The notes: a model not told the origin generated them from the sequence alone. Shown: positions 38,555 to 47,627, counted from the first letter of the stretch. The stretch: 64,000 bases of DNA from Symbiodinium natans (GCA_905221605.1 CAJNDS010002240.1:147501-211500), one strand, 5' to 3'. Translations and numbers: made by a program.

Positions 38555-39850
38555 ATGTTAAACGCAGCAGAACGCTTGGCAACTCTCGCGGCTGGGACTG
38601 CTTGCCCGCCTGCGCCGAACGTGGCCGTGGCACAGACAGTTGGCATTGGGGAAAACACACTAAGCAGCTTCTTTGGCGAGTTGGATCCTGACTTGGAACT
38701 TGTGCGTTCCACACTGGTAAAGCTTGGCTATGACATGAGCCAAGAAGATGTGAACCCGGTGTTGCTTGACATACAAGCCTTGGGCACGGACGAGTTCTTC
38801 AGTTGCCTTCCTGGGGACACATCATTGAGGGCTAAAGCAGCTTTCAAGAGATTCTTGAATATGTCCTCGCCGTTCACCTCTCAAGAAGCTTCCCAGTCCA
38901 CGGACTCGGATTTGCTTTTGAAGACGGCGCTGCGAGTTGCTGGAATGTCAGATCCGGTTGCTGAGGAAGCCGAGCGACTGAAACATAAGCAAACCGTGGG
39001 TGAGCTTGCCCAACGCCTCGAACTCGGCATGTTTGCTCCGTCCTTGCTTCCAGATGCGGATTTGCTCAGAAAAGTCTCTTCGGCTGCTCAAGTCGGGCAC
39101 TTCCCACAACCTGACCGCAAACAGCTGTTAGATCATGAAGGTCCACGGGCCTTTGCCAAGCAGCTTTGGCAACTTCTTCGGTCCGGCATCGCTCTCCTCT
39201 TGATGCAGCGTATGTCCCCGGCAGCGTTGTTCAGCGAGTTGGGCTTGGCGCTTCAAATTGCCAGTGAAACTCCAGGCGATGACAAGCAGGCGGAGAAATT
39301 AGCCGTGCTGTACAGCATCAAGATTCGGGAGCTCCTTCACGGATCCTCTTTGAATGTTCCCTTGAACCCAGATGTGGACACGAAGCCGTTTGAGGAGGCT
39401 ATGCAGGTTTTCCTGCGCCGCGACCCCGGCGTCTTTTCGGAAGCCAAGGATTCTGTTTGTCTTGAGGAGGGTGGTGCAAAAGCTCCTTCAGCTCCACAGG
39501 CTCGCAAACCTTCTCTTACTGACCATTGCTTGAGACACGCAGTCAAGCCCAACTTCTGCAGCGGTTATGGGCGGAAAACATGCGGCTTCAACCACACGTG
39601 TCCTTTCTGTCAAGGCAAGATCTGCCAGAATAAGCCCGGCTACTTGGCTCGTCACCTGGCTTCCCTACGAGTGCCCATGGAGATGGTGGTCAGAGAGGAG
39701 GGCCGTTCTCACAAGGCCCGCTCGCGGTCTCCTCGAAGACGTTCAAGAAGTCGTTCACGCAGGCGTGACCGTGGTGACCAGAACGCTGCTAGGGTTTCGC
39801 CGGAGCAGAGGACGCCAGCAACTCCGACGTCTTCCCGTGGCAAGAAGTAG
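38555..39850 (+). CDS. Gag-like ORF1 of the DIRS/Ngaro-like element
   Basis: 431 codons from the first in-frame ATG, 146 nt after the spliced leader; the frame is open upstream to 38339 with no earlier ATG inside the element. The N-terminal two thirds are helical with no catalytic motif. Near the C-terminus lies a Cys/His cluster (FCSGYGRKTCGFNHTCPFCQ) and then an Arg/Ser stretch (RSRSPRRRSRSRSRRRDR) resembling SR proteins; both suggest RNA binding. Position and content fit a capsid or RNA-binding Gag. It ends in TAG at 39848-39850, and the next frame continues in the same phase. A short overlapping frame starts at ATG 38427 and ends over the ORF1 ATG, and could act as an upstream ORF. Confidence 0.75.
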   Translation: MLNAAERLATLAAGTACPPAPNVAVAQTVGIGENTLSSFFGELDPDLELVRSTLVKLGYDMSQEDVNPVLLDIQALGTDEFFSCLPGDTSLRAKAAFKRFLNMSSPFTSQEASQSTDSDLLLKTALRVAGMSDPVAEEAERLKHKQTVGELAQRLELGMFAPSLLPDADLLRKVSSAAQVGHFPQPDRKQLLDHEGPRAFAKQLWQLLRSGIALLLMQRMSPAALFSELGLALQIASETPGDDKQAEKLAVLYSIKIRELLHGSSLNVPLNPDVDTKPFEEAMQVFLRRDPGVFSEAKDSVCLEEGGAKAPSAPQARKPSLTDHCLRHAVKPNFCSGYGRKTCGFNHTCPFCQGKICQNKPGYLARHLASLRVPMEMVVREEGRSHKARSRSPRRRSRSRSRRRDRGDQNAARVSPEQRTPATPTSSRGKK

Positions 39851-42349
39851 GACAAAGGCGGCTCCTTCGATTGGGCACCGGTTGAAGAGCGACGCCAAGA
39901 CCAGGTTCAAAGGTGCCTTCCGGCGACACTTGGTCGCCACAGTTTTGATGGGGCTCTCGGCGAAGCAGAGAACCCAGCCACTTTACAGTCTGGCAGCAGC
40001 AAAGAAGTTCAGCAAAGCTTGCTCACGGCATTTTCTTCGGACGCACGGCTTCCGCCCGCCAGTTCTCTCACTCCGCGTATCCTCGGCATCATGTCCCACA
40101 AAGGGTTTTGTCAAGGTGATTTTCTGGATGAGAGGATCCTGGCGGACAAGTCTCGCTACATGTCCTCCTGGGAAGATTTCGTTTCCGAGGTTATTCAATT
40201 CAGCAGCCCCCTGCGCCAACCTTTCCGAGACTTGTCCAGCACTGTGACTGCAGGGATTTGGCAAAGGGCTACGCTGTCCGCCGCAGAAATTGCGGCATAC
40301 CGGACGGAGCAGATGGCGCGTATTCGTCGCGTTGTGGCGGCGGATGGTCCTTCAACACAGCCTCGTTGGGGAGTGTTACAGCGTTTGGCAGAAGTGGCAG
40401 GCCATCCAGATAAGGCTTTGGCCGAAGATGCGCAGCAGCCAGATGGATTCCGCTTGTTGGGACGACTGCCAGTAGTGCCACAATGGCCACAACGCCCGGA
40501 ACCTCTTGCTTGGGATGATGCAGCTCATGTTCGAGATCTCCAGCGTCTCTTGGACAAGCATGCTGTTAAGCAGAAGGATGGTCGCTTCAAGGTGCCTGGC
40601 AGCCACTCCGCGGAGCTTCACAGGCTACTCGAGGAGGAGACCACCAAAGGCTTTTGGACGTCCTACTCGTGGTCAGAGGCGCGTCAAGAGTTGGGAGACT
40701 TTGCTTGTTGGTTGTACTTCGGGGTTCAAGAACCATCTAAGCTTAGGGGTTGCTTGGATCCGGAAGAAGCCAATGGTCCATCGATGGTCCTGCTGCCGAA
40801 CCAAGTTCTCATGGCTGGTTTGGATGGCTACCTCTCGCTTTGCCAAACAGTGGCTGCCGCCTTCAAAAAGAAAGGGCAGTTTCCAGCTCTGCGGGGCTTT
40901 GCCGAAGATTACGAGCACGGATTCCGGCAGCTTCCTCTGTCCTCTTTGGATAGAAAGCTCTTTTGCGCAACGGCCCAGGACAAGGAGGGGAACATCAGAA
41001 TTTATGTGCCCCGAACGCTTTTGTTTGGACCGCGAGGGTCCCCGCATGTTTTCTGCCGAGTCACGGATGCCGTGTCAGCCATAGCTGCGGTTCTCTTGCT
41101 GATCCCCAACGTTCCTCACGTGGACGATTTGGTGGGCGTGGACACTCAGGATGCAATAGTGTCGGCGCGAGAGGCCTTTGTCGAGCTGCACGAGCTTCTG
41201 AATTTCAGGCTCAAGGCCACCAAGGCTAGACCGCCTCGCGATGCAGCGGGAAGTGCTTCAACGTTTGTGGCGCTGGGAGCTCTCCTCAGCTTTGACACCA
41301 CGGAACACCAGCGGAAGCTAGGCTTGGTTTGCACCGTGGACATGCCGCAGCAGAAAGTAAAGAAGTACTCGGACGTCATCACGTCTACATTGGCGCAGCG
41401 TCACTTATCGGCTGCCGTGGCTGGGAAATGTGTGGGCCAGTGGGACCATTGTTCGGCTCTGGCCCTCGGCAAGTCAGGTCGTGCCTTTACGTGGCCTCTT
41501 AGGGAACTTTCTCGCGGCGGACAAGTCTCGTGGCGAGTGCTGCAAGCTGCTCTAGTGGGCTTCAGCATTTTCATGTGCGCCTCCGGCCCCATGCCGGTGC
41601 ATGTTCCAGGCACGCTGGCTCGAAGGGCGGCCCTCATCTTTGTGGATGCTGCAGGGAGAGCCAACAGCTACAGACTCGGAGGAGTGGCTTGGGGAGCTGG
41701 TTGGTTCTGCTTTTTCTCTCAAGAGATACGACCAGAGGACTCTAACCTGTTGCCTTGGCTGTCGGGTCACTGCATAAATGAGGCCGAGGCCTTAGCAGCT
41801 GTGGTGGCATTGCTCACCTGGTCGGACCGGCTGGAAAACGTGGATGTCTTCATCTTCATAGACAACGTGGCTGCGGAAGGTGTCTTGGTCAAGGCGTACA
41901 GTTCGTCGCCGCACCTTACAGTCCTAGCAGGGCTGTTCTGGCAGGCAGTCAGGCGGGTCAAATGCTCAGCATGGGTGGGGCGCGTTCCTTCGGAACTCAA
42001 CATAGCTGATGGTCCCAGCCGAAAGCATCATGCAATCTTGGAGCAGCTCCACGCTTCACAAGTCGCAGCAGTTCTGCCTCCGGCTTTCACTGCTAATTTC
42101 TTCTTGGAATTCTTACAGAGTTCCTGGGTCCAAGCAGATGCCTCTGTCAGCCACGTGGCTCCGGGACCGCGTCCCGTGCAACCTTGCGCAACTGGTGCAG
42201 CAACCGCTGCGGGCCATGACCGCCTACAGGCAAGCGTAGCAGATGGTTCTCCTCCGCTGGCGTCATCCGACCACGCGGTCCGTCAGGTTCCTTCAAGGGA
42301 CTGGGCTTCTCAAGCAAGTCGCAAGCGTCGCCACCAGGGCCAACGCTGA
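39851..42349 (+). CDS. Reverse transcriptase-RNase H (ORF2)
   Basis: The frame is open directly after the ORF1 TAG, in the same phase. The first ATG is at 40091, and 776 codons run from 40019. RT motifs: FAEDYEHGFRQLPL (the first catalytic Asp region), FGPRGSPHVFCR, and the active-site box HVDDLVGVD, in which HVDD replaces YxDD. RNase H follows with FVDAAG, NEAEAL, FIDNVAAE and ELNIADGPSR, supplying the D-E-D-D set. The last is typical of DIRS-order RNase H. It copies the element's RNA into DNA. Translation could need TAG readthrough or re-initiation. No protease or DDE integrase is present, as expected for this order. Confidence 0.9.
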   Translation, partial: DKGGSFDWAPVEERRQDQVQRCLPATLGRHSFDGALGEAENPATLQSGSSKEVQQSLLTAFSSDARLPPASSLTPRILGIMSHKGFCQGDFLDERILADKSRYMSSWEDFVSEVIQFSSPLRQPFRDLSSTVTAGIWQRATLSAAEIAAYRTEQMARIRRVVAADGPSTQPRWGVLQRLAEVAGHPDKALAEDAQQPDGFRLLGRLPVVPQWPQRPEPLAWDDAAHVRDLQRLLDKHAVKQKDGRFKVPGSHSAELHRLLEEETTKGFWTSYSWSEARQELGDFACWLYFGVQEPSKLRGCLDPEEANGPSMVLLPNQVLMAGLDGYLSLCQTVAAAFKKKGQFPALRGFAEDYEHGFRQLPLSSLDRKLFCATAQDKEGNIRIYVPRTLLFGPRGSPHVFCRVTDAVSAIAAVLLLIPNVPHVDDLVGVDTQDAIVSAREAFVELHELLNFRLKATKARPPRDAAGSASTFVALGALLSFDTTEHQRKLGLVCTVDMPQQKVKKYSDVITSTLAQRHLSAAVAGKCVGQWDHCSALALGKSGRAFTWPLRELSRGGQVSWRVLQAALVGFSIFMCASGPMPVHVPGTLARRAALIFVDAAGRANSYRLGGVAWGAGWFCFFSQEIRPEDSNLLPWLSGHCINEAEALAAVVALLTWSDRLENVDVFIFIDNVAAEGVLVKAYSSSPHLTVLAGLFWQAVRRVKCSAWVGRVPSELNIADGPSRKHHAILEQLHASQVAAVLPPAFTANFFLEFLQSSWVQADASVSHVAPGPRPVQPCATGAATAAGHDRLQASVADGSPPLASSDHAVRQVPSRDWASQASRKRRHQGQR

Positions 42350-42894
42350 CAGGGGAGCTGCTGCTGTCCGAGGAAAGGCGTCTGTGTCCGTGTCTCTGTG
42401 TGTGTGTGTAGGTGTGTGTTTCTTTTGTTTGGTTGGGGGGGGGGTTGGCTTCGCTTCTGGTATTGCGGGGTCTCCTCTCTTTGAGTTTCTGCTACGTTCG
42501 CAGCAATCTGCTTGCGCGGCTTAGGTGCCTTGGGAGGTTGTCTTGCGGCTTGAGGAGTTTGACAGTTCTGGTTTGGAGTTGGGGGACTTCAGGGGTTCTT
42601 GCTCATCCCTTAATCCGAAACCCAAGTTGCTGGCGGAAAGTTGCTGGCTGCCGCTCTGCTTTGACCAACCCAGGCAAACTCTGAAGATTTGTAAGCGTGC
42701 TAGCCTCAGGCTGACTTGAGGCTGCCCGATACAACAATCAGGCCTCGTGTTGGTAGGTCCCAGCGCTGCCAAATATACATCCATGTGTATGGGGGCATCT
42801 TACATGACATGAGATATACATATATATATATATATATGTGTGTGGTTTGTCTAAGAGATTTTGGCATTTTGTAGCGCTTCCTTTGACGGCATGC
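42350..42894 (+). other. ORF2-ORF3 spacer
   Basis: Contains a (GT)n stretch (42397-42420), a G10 run (42436) and an (AT)n microsatellite (42822-42838). No domain-bearing frame. Whether ORF3 is expressed by splicing across this spacer cannot be seen. Confidence 0.6.
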
Positions 42895-44172
42895 ATGTAT
42901 GTTGTGCCTAGAGGGGAACTTCCATGGAAACGACGGAAGCTTCAGCAAGCTTCGGTGGCAGATCCGGAACAGAGGCGGCAGTTACACAATACAAAGGTGC
43001 ACTCAGAGTCCTCCAGTTCGAAAGCTGCGTCCGCCAGTGATGTAACGTCGAGTGCGGCAAATACTTTCAGACTGGCGTGCGCAGAACCTTCAGAGTTGCA
43101 CCAGGCTGTCGGTATGCTTCCTCCCCGAGGGCGCAGTCAGGCGGGACCGACCCCGACACAAGAGATCGTTCTACTGGAAGACTTGGCTCGCAGAAAATTT
43201 CCGGTGGGTCAGATCTTGGATTCGATTGCGTCAGCAAGGGCTCAAGCGGCAGTGGCTAAAACAACTTCGACCACCTACGCCTCCCATATTCGCATGATAC
43301 ATTGGGCGTGTCGTACTCTTCGCCAGCCACCATTGCCGGCTTCACTGCAGTTGATCAGCCGGGTGGCCGCTCTGATCAACAATCCGAACACTCAGAGAGG
43401 CTGGCTGGCAGCTTGGAGAGACTGGCATGTACGGGAACGTGTTCCATGGGCAGGGGACGCGGATTTGTTCCTCAAAAAGCTACGTAAGGGAACTGTACGC
43501 TTAGCTCCAGAGGCGCCTCCGAAGCCACGCTTGCAGTTGCACTGGTGGCGCAAGCTTCTCAAGCTAGCAGCGGGGAACCGGGACGTGGAGTTCGGTGCCA
43601 TTTGCAATTTGGCATACACCTTTGCTGCAAGGGTTCCGTCAGAGATCTTTAAGCAGTTGTCTTGGTCCAGACTAAGTGTAGGAGATCGATGTTTAGTGTA
43701 CTCCAACATTTACCGCAAGGGTAAGCCCCACCCTTGTACCTTGCGACGCTGGTGTGTTTGTAGCCGGTCGCCCTTGCTGTGCTGGCATCCATGGCTTGCA
43801 GCCCTACATGAACTACGAGGTCCTGCTTGGCCACAAGAGAAGCTGCTTGTTACCATGTCAGTGGCTACTTTCACCTCACGGCTGCGCAGTAGCTTGGTCA
43901 CTTGCGGAATGTCGGCAGAAGAAGCACATAAGGTTTCCTCTCATAGCTTCAGAAGAGGCGCAGGCACAGATGTTTTACATGCATCTCCAGTGGCTTGCGC
44001 GCTCCTGGCAGGGTCGTCGTGGCATGCTTCGGCAGCATATGGGCTCCCTGGAATGCTGAGGATGGGAGATTGGAGTACGCCGGCGTCAGCGTCGCGCTAC
44101 GCCACGCAAGATGAGCAGCAAGCAGCCACATTGGCCTTCCAGCTTTTGGAACTTTCAGAAGATGAATCATAG
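42895..44172 (+). CDS. Tyrosine recombinase (ORF3)
   Basis: The first ATG is at 42895; the frame is open from 42838. The last about 200 residues hold the tyrosine recombinase core. Counting from 42838: Arg265 in AARVPSEIFKQLSW, His369 and Arg372 in SHSFRRGAGTD, Trp412 in GDWST, and nucleophile Tyr421 in ASRYATQDE. All catalytic positions are present. The family cuts and rejoins DNA through a 3'-phosphotyrosine; here it would insert the circular cDNA. The N-terminal part resembles the SAM-like core-binding domain (RGWLAAWRDWHVRERVPW). Ends in TAG, 52 nt before repeat B1. Confidence 0.9.
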   Translation: MYVVPRGELPWKRRKLQQASVADPEQRRQLHNTKVHSESSSSKAASASDVTSSAANTFRLACAEPSELHQAVGMLPPRGRSQAGPTPTQEIVLLEDLARRKFPVGQILDSIASARAQAAVAKTTSTTYASHIRMIHWACRTLRQPPLPASLQLISRVAALINNPNTQRGWLAAWRDWHVRERVPWAGDADLFLKKLRKGTVRLAPEAPPKPRLQLHWWRKLLKLAAGNRDVEFGAICNLAYTFAARVPSEIFKQLSWSRLSVGDRCLVYSNIYRKGKPHPCTLRRWCVCSRSPLLCWHPWLAALHELRGPAWPQEKLLVTMSVATFTSRLRSSLVTCGMSAEEAHKVSSHSFRRGAGTDVLHASPVACALLAGSSWHASAAYGLPGMLRMGDWSTPASASRYATQDEQQAATLAFQLLELSEDES

Positions 44173-44184
44173 ATCTCCTCTCGT

Positions 44185-44273
44185 TCTGTTTTCCCCCTTC
44201 TTCCATATATACCAAGGGTCCCAAGGGCGATCATATCTTCGCCTTGGTATATCTTACCCTTGGGGAAAACAGA
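44185..44273 (+). other. 3' hairpin of the DIRS/Ngaro-like element
   Basis: Outer arms TCTGTTTTCCCC / GGGGAAAACAGA (12 bp perfect) and inner arms TATACCAAGG / CCTTGGTATA (10 bp), starting 13 nt after the ORF3 stop and overlapping B1. Possible RNA 3'-end or packaging signal. Confidence 0.6.
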
Positions 44274-44312
44274 GTCCGCGGCAGCTTCACATCTGCATTC
44301 AAGTAGGGCTAA
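44225..44312 (+). repeat. Split direct repeat B1
   Basis: 88 nt, identical to 44420-44507. Confidence 0.95.
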
Positions 44313-44357
44313 TGCAATGCTAAAGGATTTTAGCATAAGTTAGCTCGGGCACTTGAG

Positions 44358-44371
44358 CTTTATCTCCTCAG
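44358..44371 (+). promoter_or_regulatory. Trans-splice acceptor upstream of A2
   Basis: CTTTATCTCCTCAG ends at the first base of A2. At A1 this native sequence is replaced by the spliced leader, so the AG at 44370-44371 is the inferred SL acceptor of the element's transcript. Confidence 0.7.
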
Positions 44372-44402
44372 CCTGCCAGCGGCTCAGAAATGCAAGATTT
44401 CA
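44371..44402 (+). repeat. Split direct repeat A2
   Basis: 32 nt, identical to A1. Separated from B2 by 17 nt of CCCGCC-rich sequence. Confidence 0.9.
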
Positions 44403-44419
44403 CCCAGCCCGCCCGCCCG

Positions 44420-44507
44420 GGGCGATCATATCTTCGCCTTGGTATATCTTACCCTTGGGGAAAACAGAGTCCGCGGCAGCTTCACATCTGCATTCAAGTA
44501 GGGCTAA
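44420..44507 (+). repeat. Split direct repeat B2 (right end)
   Basis: 88 nt identical to B1. Homology stops at 44507, where a MITE-A copy begins. Confidence 0.95.
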
Positions 44508-44606
44508 CTTGGGATGTTCCCCCTTACACTGACAGTCCTTAATAGAGATTGTATTCGGGAGTACTATAATTCCTATTAAGGAGCTGCTAGTAGAACGGGA
44601 AGTCAA
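44508..44606. mobile_element. MITE-A hairpin copy 6, abutting the retrotransposon
   Basis: TTGGGATGTTCCCCCTTACA and CAGTCCTTAATAG arms. The right end is degraded and joins CCCTAAA-type sequence. Confidence 0.65.
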
Positions 44607-44666
44607 CCCTAAAGCCTAACCCCTAAACCCTAAACCTTCTTGCATCCCAACCATAAACCCCCTAAG

Positions 44667-44753
44667 GAGCAGTGGAAGCTGATGGTCCTCCCCTACCTCG
44701 AGATTCCCTTGGTCAACCAAGTCTTCACCAACTCCGAGCACCTTTGCTTTTAG
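44667..44753 (+). CDS. Putative terminal exon
   Basis: After CCCCCTAAG, 28 codons to TAG, including EQWKLMVLPYLEIPLVNQVF. Preceded by C-strand and followed by G-strand telomeric units. An internal GA or GC donor before the stop is possible. Confidence 0.4.
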   Translation, partial: EQWKLMVLPYLEIPLVNQVFTNSEHLCF

Positions 44754-44991
44754 GCTTTGGGGTTTGGGGTTTAGGGTTTAGGGCTTCAGAGGACGTCATT
44801 GCCATGGGGTTTAGGGTTTAGACCCTAAACCCTTAAACCCTAAACCCTAAACCCGAAACCTTTGACCCTGGCCCTAAGCCCTCATAGGGCTTTTAGGGCT
44901 GAATGCTGAGAGTTTGGGGCGTTCGGGCTTCGCAGTCTGAGGGCTTAGGGCCTTTCAGGGTTTGTGCTTAAGAGCTCTACTTAAGGTGGGT
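44754..44991. other. Spacer with inverted short telomeric runs
   Basis: TTTAGGG units at 44770-44782 and 44806-44820, CCCTAAA units at 44822-44855. Confidence 0.6.
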
Positions 44992-45058
44992 TTAGGGTTT
45001 AGGGTTTAGGGTTTAGGGTTTAGGGTTTAGGGTTTAGGGTTTGGGGTGTAGGGTTCAG
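44992..45058 (+). repeat. Telomeric array (TTTAGGG)n
   Basis: Eight units, then TTCAGGG variants. Confidence 0.95.
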
Positions 45059-45396
45059 GGTTCAGGGCCCAGGGTTGAGGGTACGTGTTGCTAGGGGTGA
45101 GGGTTCGCGCTGGGGTGATGACAGCTCGGGGTTATCAATTGCAGAGGCTTGCACCCTCAACCCTACGTAAACCCGAACCCTGTGTCCTCCATGGGAAGGC
45201 CAGTTCTGAATAGCAGGTTAAGGGACTTGACACCTTCTAGCCCCCTGGAAGAACCCGAGGGCCCCGAACATACGTACCTAAACCCTAAACCCTAAACCCT
45301 ACACCTTAAACACCCTAAATCCTGCACAATAAGCCCTACACCCTACAGTCTGTAAGTAGTGTCTACTGTGGGGTCTTAGAAGGAGCCACTTCTCAG

Positions 45397-45426
45397 GACG
45401 AGGTATGGCTGGCATACGTGTCGCTG
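45397..45426 (+). CDS. Possible small exon
   Basis: Acceptor CCACTTCTCAG, frame DEVWLAYVSL, runs into CCCTAAA-type sequence. No clear donor. Confidence 0.2.
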
Positions 45427-45650
45427 AACCCTAAACCCTTCCAAGCCCCACACCCCCAACTACAACTTACGCCCTTAACCTCGATCCTCCCGTAAAGATT
45501 CGGGCGTCCCCGTGTTTGTTGTGTAGCTTAAGGTTTAGGATTCAGGGTTCAAGGTTCAGGGTTTAGGGAATGAGGCCTCACGTTCCAGGTTTGGGAGGTT
45601 TTGGGTTGGGCATCGGGTTTGACAATTGGCAAAAGACCGCTGTGGCCCCC

Positions 45651-45748
45651 AACCCTAAACCCTAAACGTGAACCTAAACCCTAAACCCTAAGCCCTAAAC
45701 CCTAAACCCTAAACACCAAGCCCTAAGCCCTAAACCCTAAACCCTAAA
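45651..45748 (-). repeat. CCCTAAA array before an exon-like block
   Basis: C-strand units, ending 30 bp before the acceptor at 45778. Confidence 0.95.
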
Positions 45749-45778
45749 TCCGTTTTTTTGTCATCATCTGTATGCCAG

Positions 45779-45865
45779 CCATGGCTTCCTGCAGAGGTAT
45801 GTCCGTGTCTTGGACGCCATCAACCGACGAATTCCAGGCTGTGCCATGATGGACTCGCCTCGAGT
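45779..45865 (+). CDS. Putative exon ending at a telomere-variant donor
   Basis: Acceptor CTGTATGCCAG. Frame HGFLQRYVRVLDAINRRIPG continues to MMDSPR. Donor CGAGT|GTTCAGGG is the first unit of a TTCAGGG/TTTAGGG array. Phase: 1 nt in, 2 nt out, matching 46052. Confidence 0.5.
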
Positions 45866-45961
45866 GTTCAGGGTTCAGGGTTCAGGGTTCAGGGTTTAGG
45901 GTTTAGGGTTTAGGGTTTAGGGTTTAGGGTTTAGGGTTTAGGGTTTAGGGTTTAGGGTTAG
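45866..45961 (+). repeat. Telomeric array with TTCAGGG leader units
   Basis: Fills the first half of the 186-bp inferred intron 45866-46051. Confidence 0.95.
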
Positions 45962-46051
45962 GGTGGTTAGCATCTCCCAGGTCAGGCCCTAGGGATATTT
46001 CGGGCTCTCCGTTATTGATCTCATTCAGGAATATGTTCAAAGGGTTTTCAG

Positions 46052-46208
46052 GCCAGCAGGTTTGGAGCATGCGCCATTGCTGAAAGTCCTTTCCTGGGTG
46101 CTTGTTGACAAGGTTGCCTTACTGGATTTAAGCAGTAAGGAAAATGACATCCTTTCCAAGGCAGCTCATTCGGAGTTCCGCAACACCGCTGTTAAGGCTG
46201 CATCCTAG
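46052..46208 (+). CDS. Putative terminal exon, 157 bp
   Basis: Acceptor GGGTTTTCAG. 51 codons plus TAG, including LLKVLSWVLVDKVALLDLSS and SKAAHSEFRNTAVKAAS. GT + G across the junction with 45865 gives Val. C-terminal exon of an unidentified protein. Confidence 0.5.
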
Positions 46209-47152
46209 TGCTGCAGCACGACAGCAACCTCGACTAATTCAATTTTGCTTCAAGCCCCACACCTCCCTCCGTTCCCCCTCCCAGCCCTAGACCCCAAAGC
46301 CTAAAGCCTATGAATCCTACACTCTAAACTTTCAACAACCTCTCCCAAAACCATGACTGCTTTGACGGGTTTGGCCTGGTGATCCCATGCTCCTTCTGCT
46401 TGCTTGCCGGGCTGGTGCCCATACCGACTTTGGCGTTCAGAATTAACTCGAGGGCGCAGGGTTTCCTACAAAATTGGGGGGGGGGGGGGGTATCCTAGGA
46501 CCCAGAGTCCAGAGTAGGCCCATATTCCTAGGGTTTAGGGTTTAGGGTTTAGGGCTTAGGGTTTAGGGTTTAGGGTTTAGGGTTCAAGGTTAACCTCACA
46601 TTTATCATTGGGCTGGGAACTACAAATAGTCGGCCGGCCCGGGGATCGGGGTCCAAGACTGCTTTCCATTTTTACGGGAGGCTTGTGGGCTGACATGTGT
46701 CTAATCAAAGCTAGAAAAAGGGGGTCCGGTGAAAATAACCACTATTGGAATACCGGTTGGCCAGAAGTCTATAAGGTGTTACTGCAGATTGCTTAAGAGC
46801 CCCAGTGCAGAGAAGTTTTTTCATCCGAGCATCGCAGGGCAAAATGAGCTGCAGAGAGAGGAGGCAGAACCCATGAAAACAAACCAAAGCGGACCCTTCT
46901 TGACAGCTGACCCCTCCCCCCCAGACCCACTTAGTTGCCACCCCTTTTCTTTGTTGTTAGTATAAGGGCGCACATCCCAGTCTATGGGGCTTATTAGGGC
47001 AAACATGTTGTTTCTCCTTGCTGATATCAAAAACGTTTACAGGGCCCATGGGGCTTAGCTTGCAGAGCTTCTGAGGTGAAGGGCTTCAATTGGATCTTGG
47101 GTCGGTGTGATGTGTACTTCGGTGCGATTTTCTCCTTAAACCCTAAACCCTA
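46209..47152. other. Spacer with homopolymers and MITE remnants
   Basis: G13 run at 46481. Family C remnant (CTAGGACCCAGAGTCCAGAG) at 46494. TTTAGGG units 46530-46582. MITE-A half copy at 46951-46980 (GTTAGTATAAGGGCGCACAT). Short frames near 46608-47030 are not convincing. Confidence 0.4.
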
Positions 47153-47180
47153 AACCCTAAACCCTAAAAGAGCGTTTTGG

Positions 47181-47183
<3 letters not shown>

Positions 47184-47224
<41 letters not shown>
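47184..47224 (+). repeat. Poly-G run, 41 nt
   Basis: Uninterrupted G41 after CCCTAAA units and GGGGA. Confidence 0.9.
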
Positions 47225-47330
47225 CTGGGGGGGTGTGCTGGGGTGCCAGGCCTCTTCGCTTCGAGCCATGCTCCTCCGAATGCAGGGGGCCTCAGCCGCT
47301 TTCTTAGGCAATCCCTTAGGGTGTATAGCT

Positions 47331-47435
47331 TAGGGTTTGGGGTTTAGGGTTTGGGGTTTAGGGTTCAGGGTTTGGGGTTTGGGGTTTAGGGTTTGGGGTT
47401 TGGGTTTGGGGTTTAGGGTTTGGGGTTTAGGGTGG
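47331..47435 (+). repeat. Mixed TTTGGGG / TTTAGGG array
   Basis: Alternating variants, about 14 units. Confidence 0.9.
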
Positions 47436-47552
47436 TTCAAGAGCATCTCCCTAGGTAGGCCCCTGGGATATTTCATATTTTCTCTTCTTGGGAACTAGTT
47501 TTCAGAGACTTCAACCACATGATACTCGCAGGTTCATGGGTGGTCAGATGAA

Positions 47553-47627
47553 GGGTTTAGGGTTTAGGGTTTAGGGTTTAGGGTTTAGGGTTTAGGGTTT
47601 AGGGTTTAGGGTTTAGGGTTTAGGGTT
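47553..47627 (+). repeat. Telomeric array (TTTAGGG)n
   Basis: Ten and a half perfect units. Confidence 0.95.

Larger units (their letters stand above)
38387..44507 (+). mobile_element. DIRS/Ngaro-like tyrosine-recombinase retrotransposon
   Basis: A 6.1 kb element with three coding regions on +: Gag-like, RT-RNase H and tyrosine recombinase. Terminal architecture is A1 (38408-38439), ORFs, B1 (44225-44312), A2 (44371-44402), B2 (44420-44507), with A1=A2 (32 nt identical) and B1=B2 (88 nt identical). These split direct repeats are the hallmark of PAT/Ngaro-type elements in the DIRS order, which integrate through a circular intermediate using the recombinase. No methyltransferase-like segment is seen. 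The left edge carries a relict dinoflagellate spliced leader. All three frames are open and the repeats identical, so the copy looks recent and possibly competent. Confidence 0.88.
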
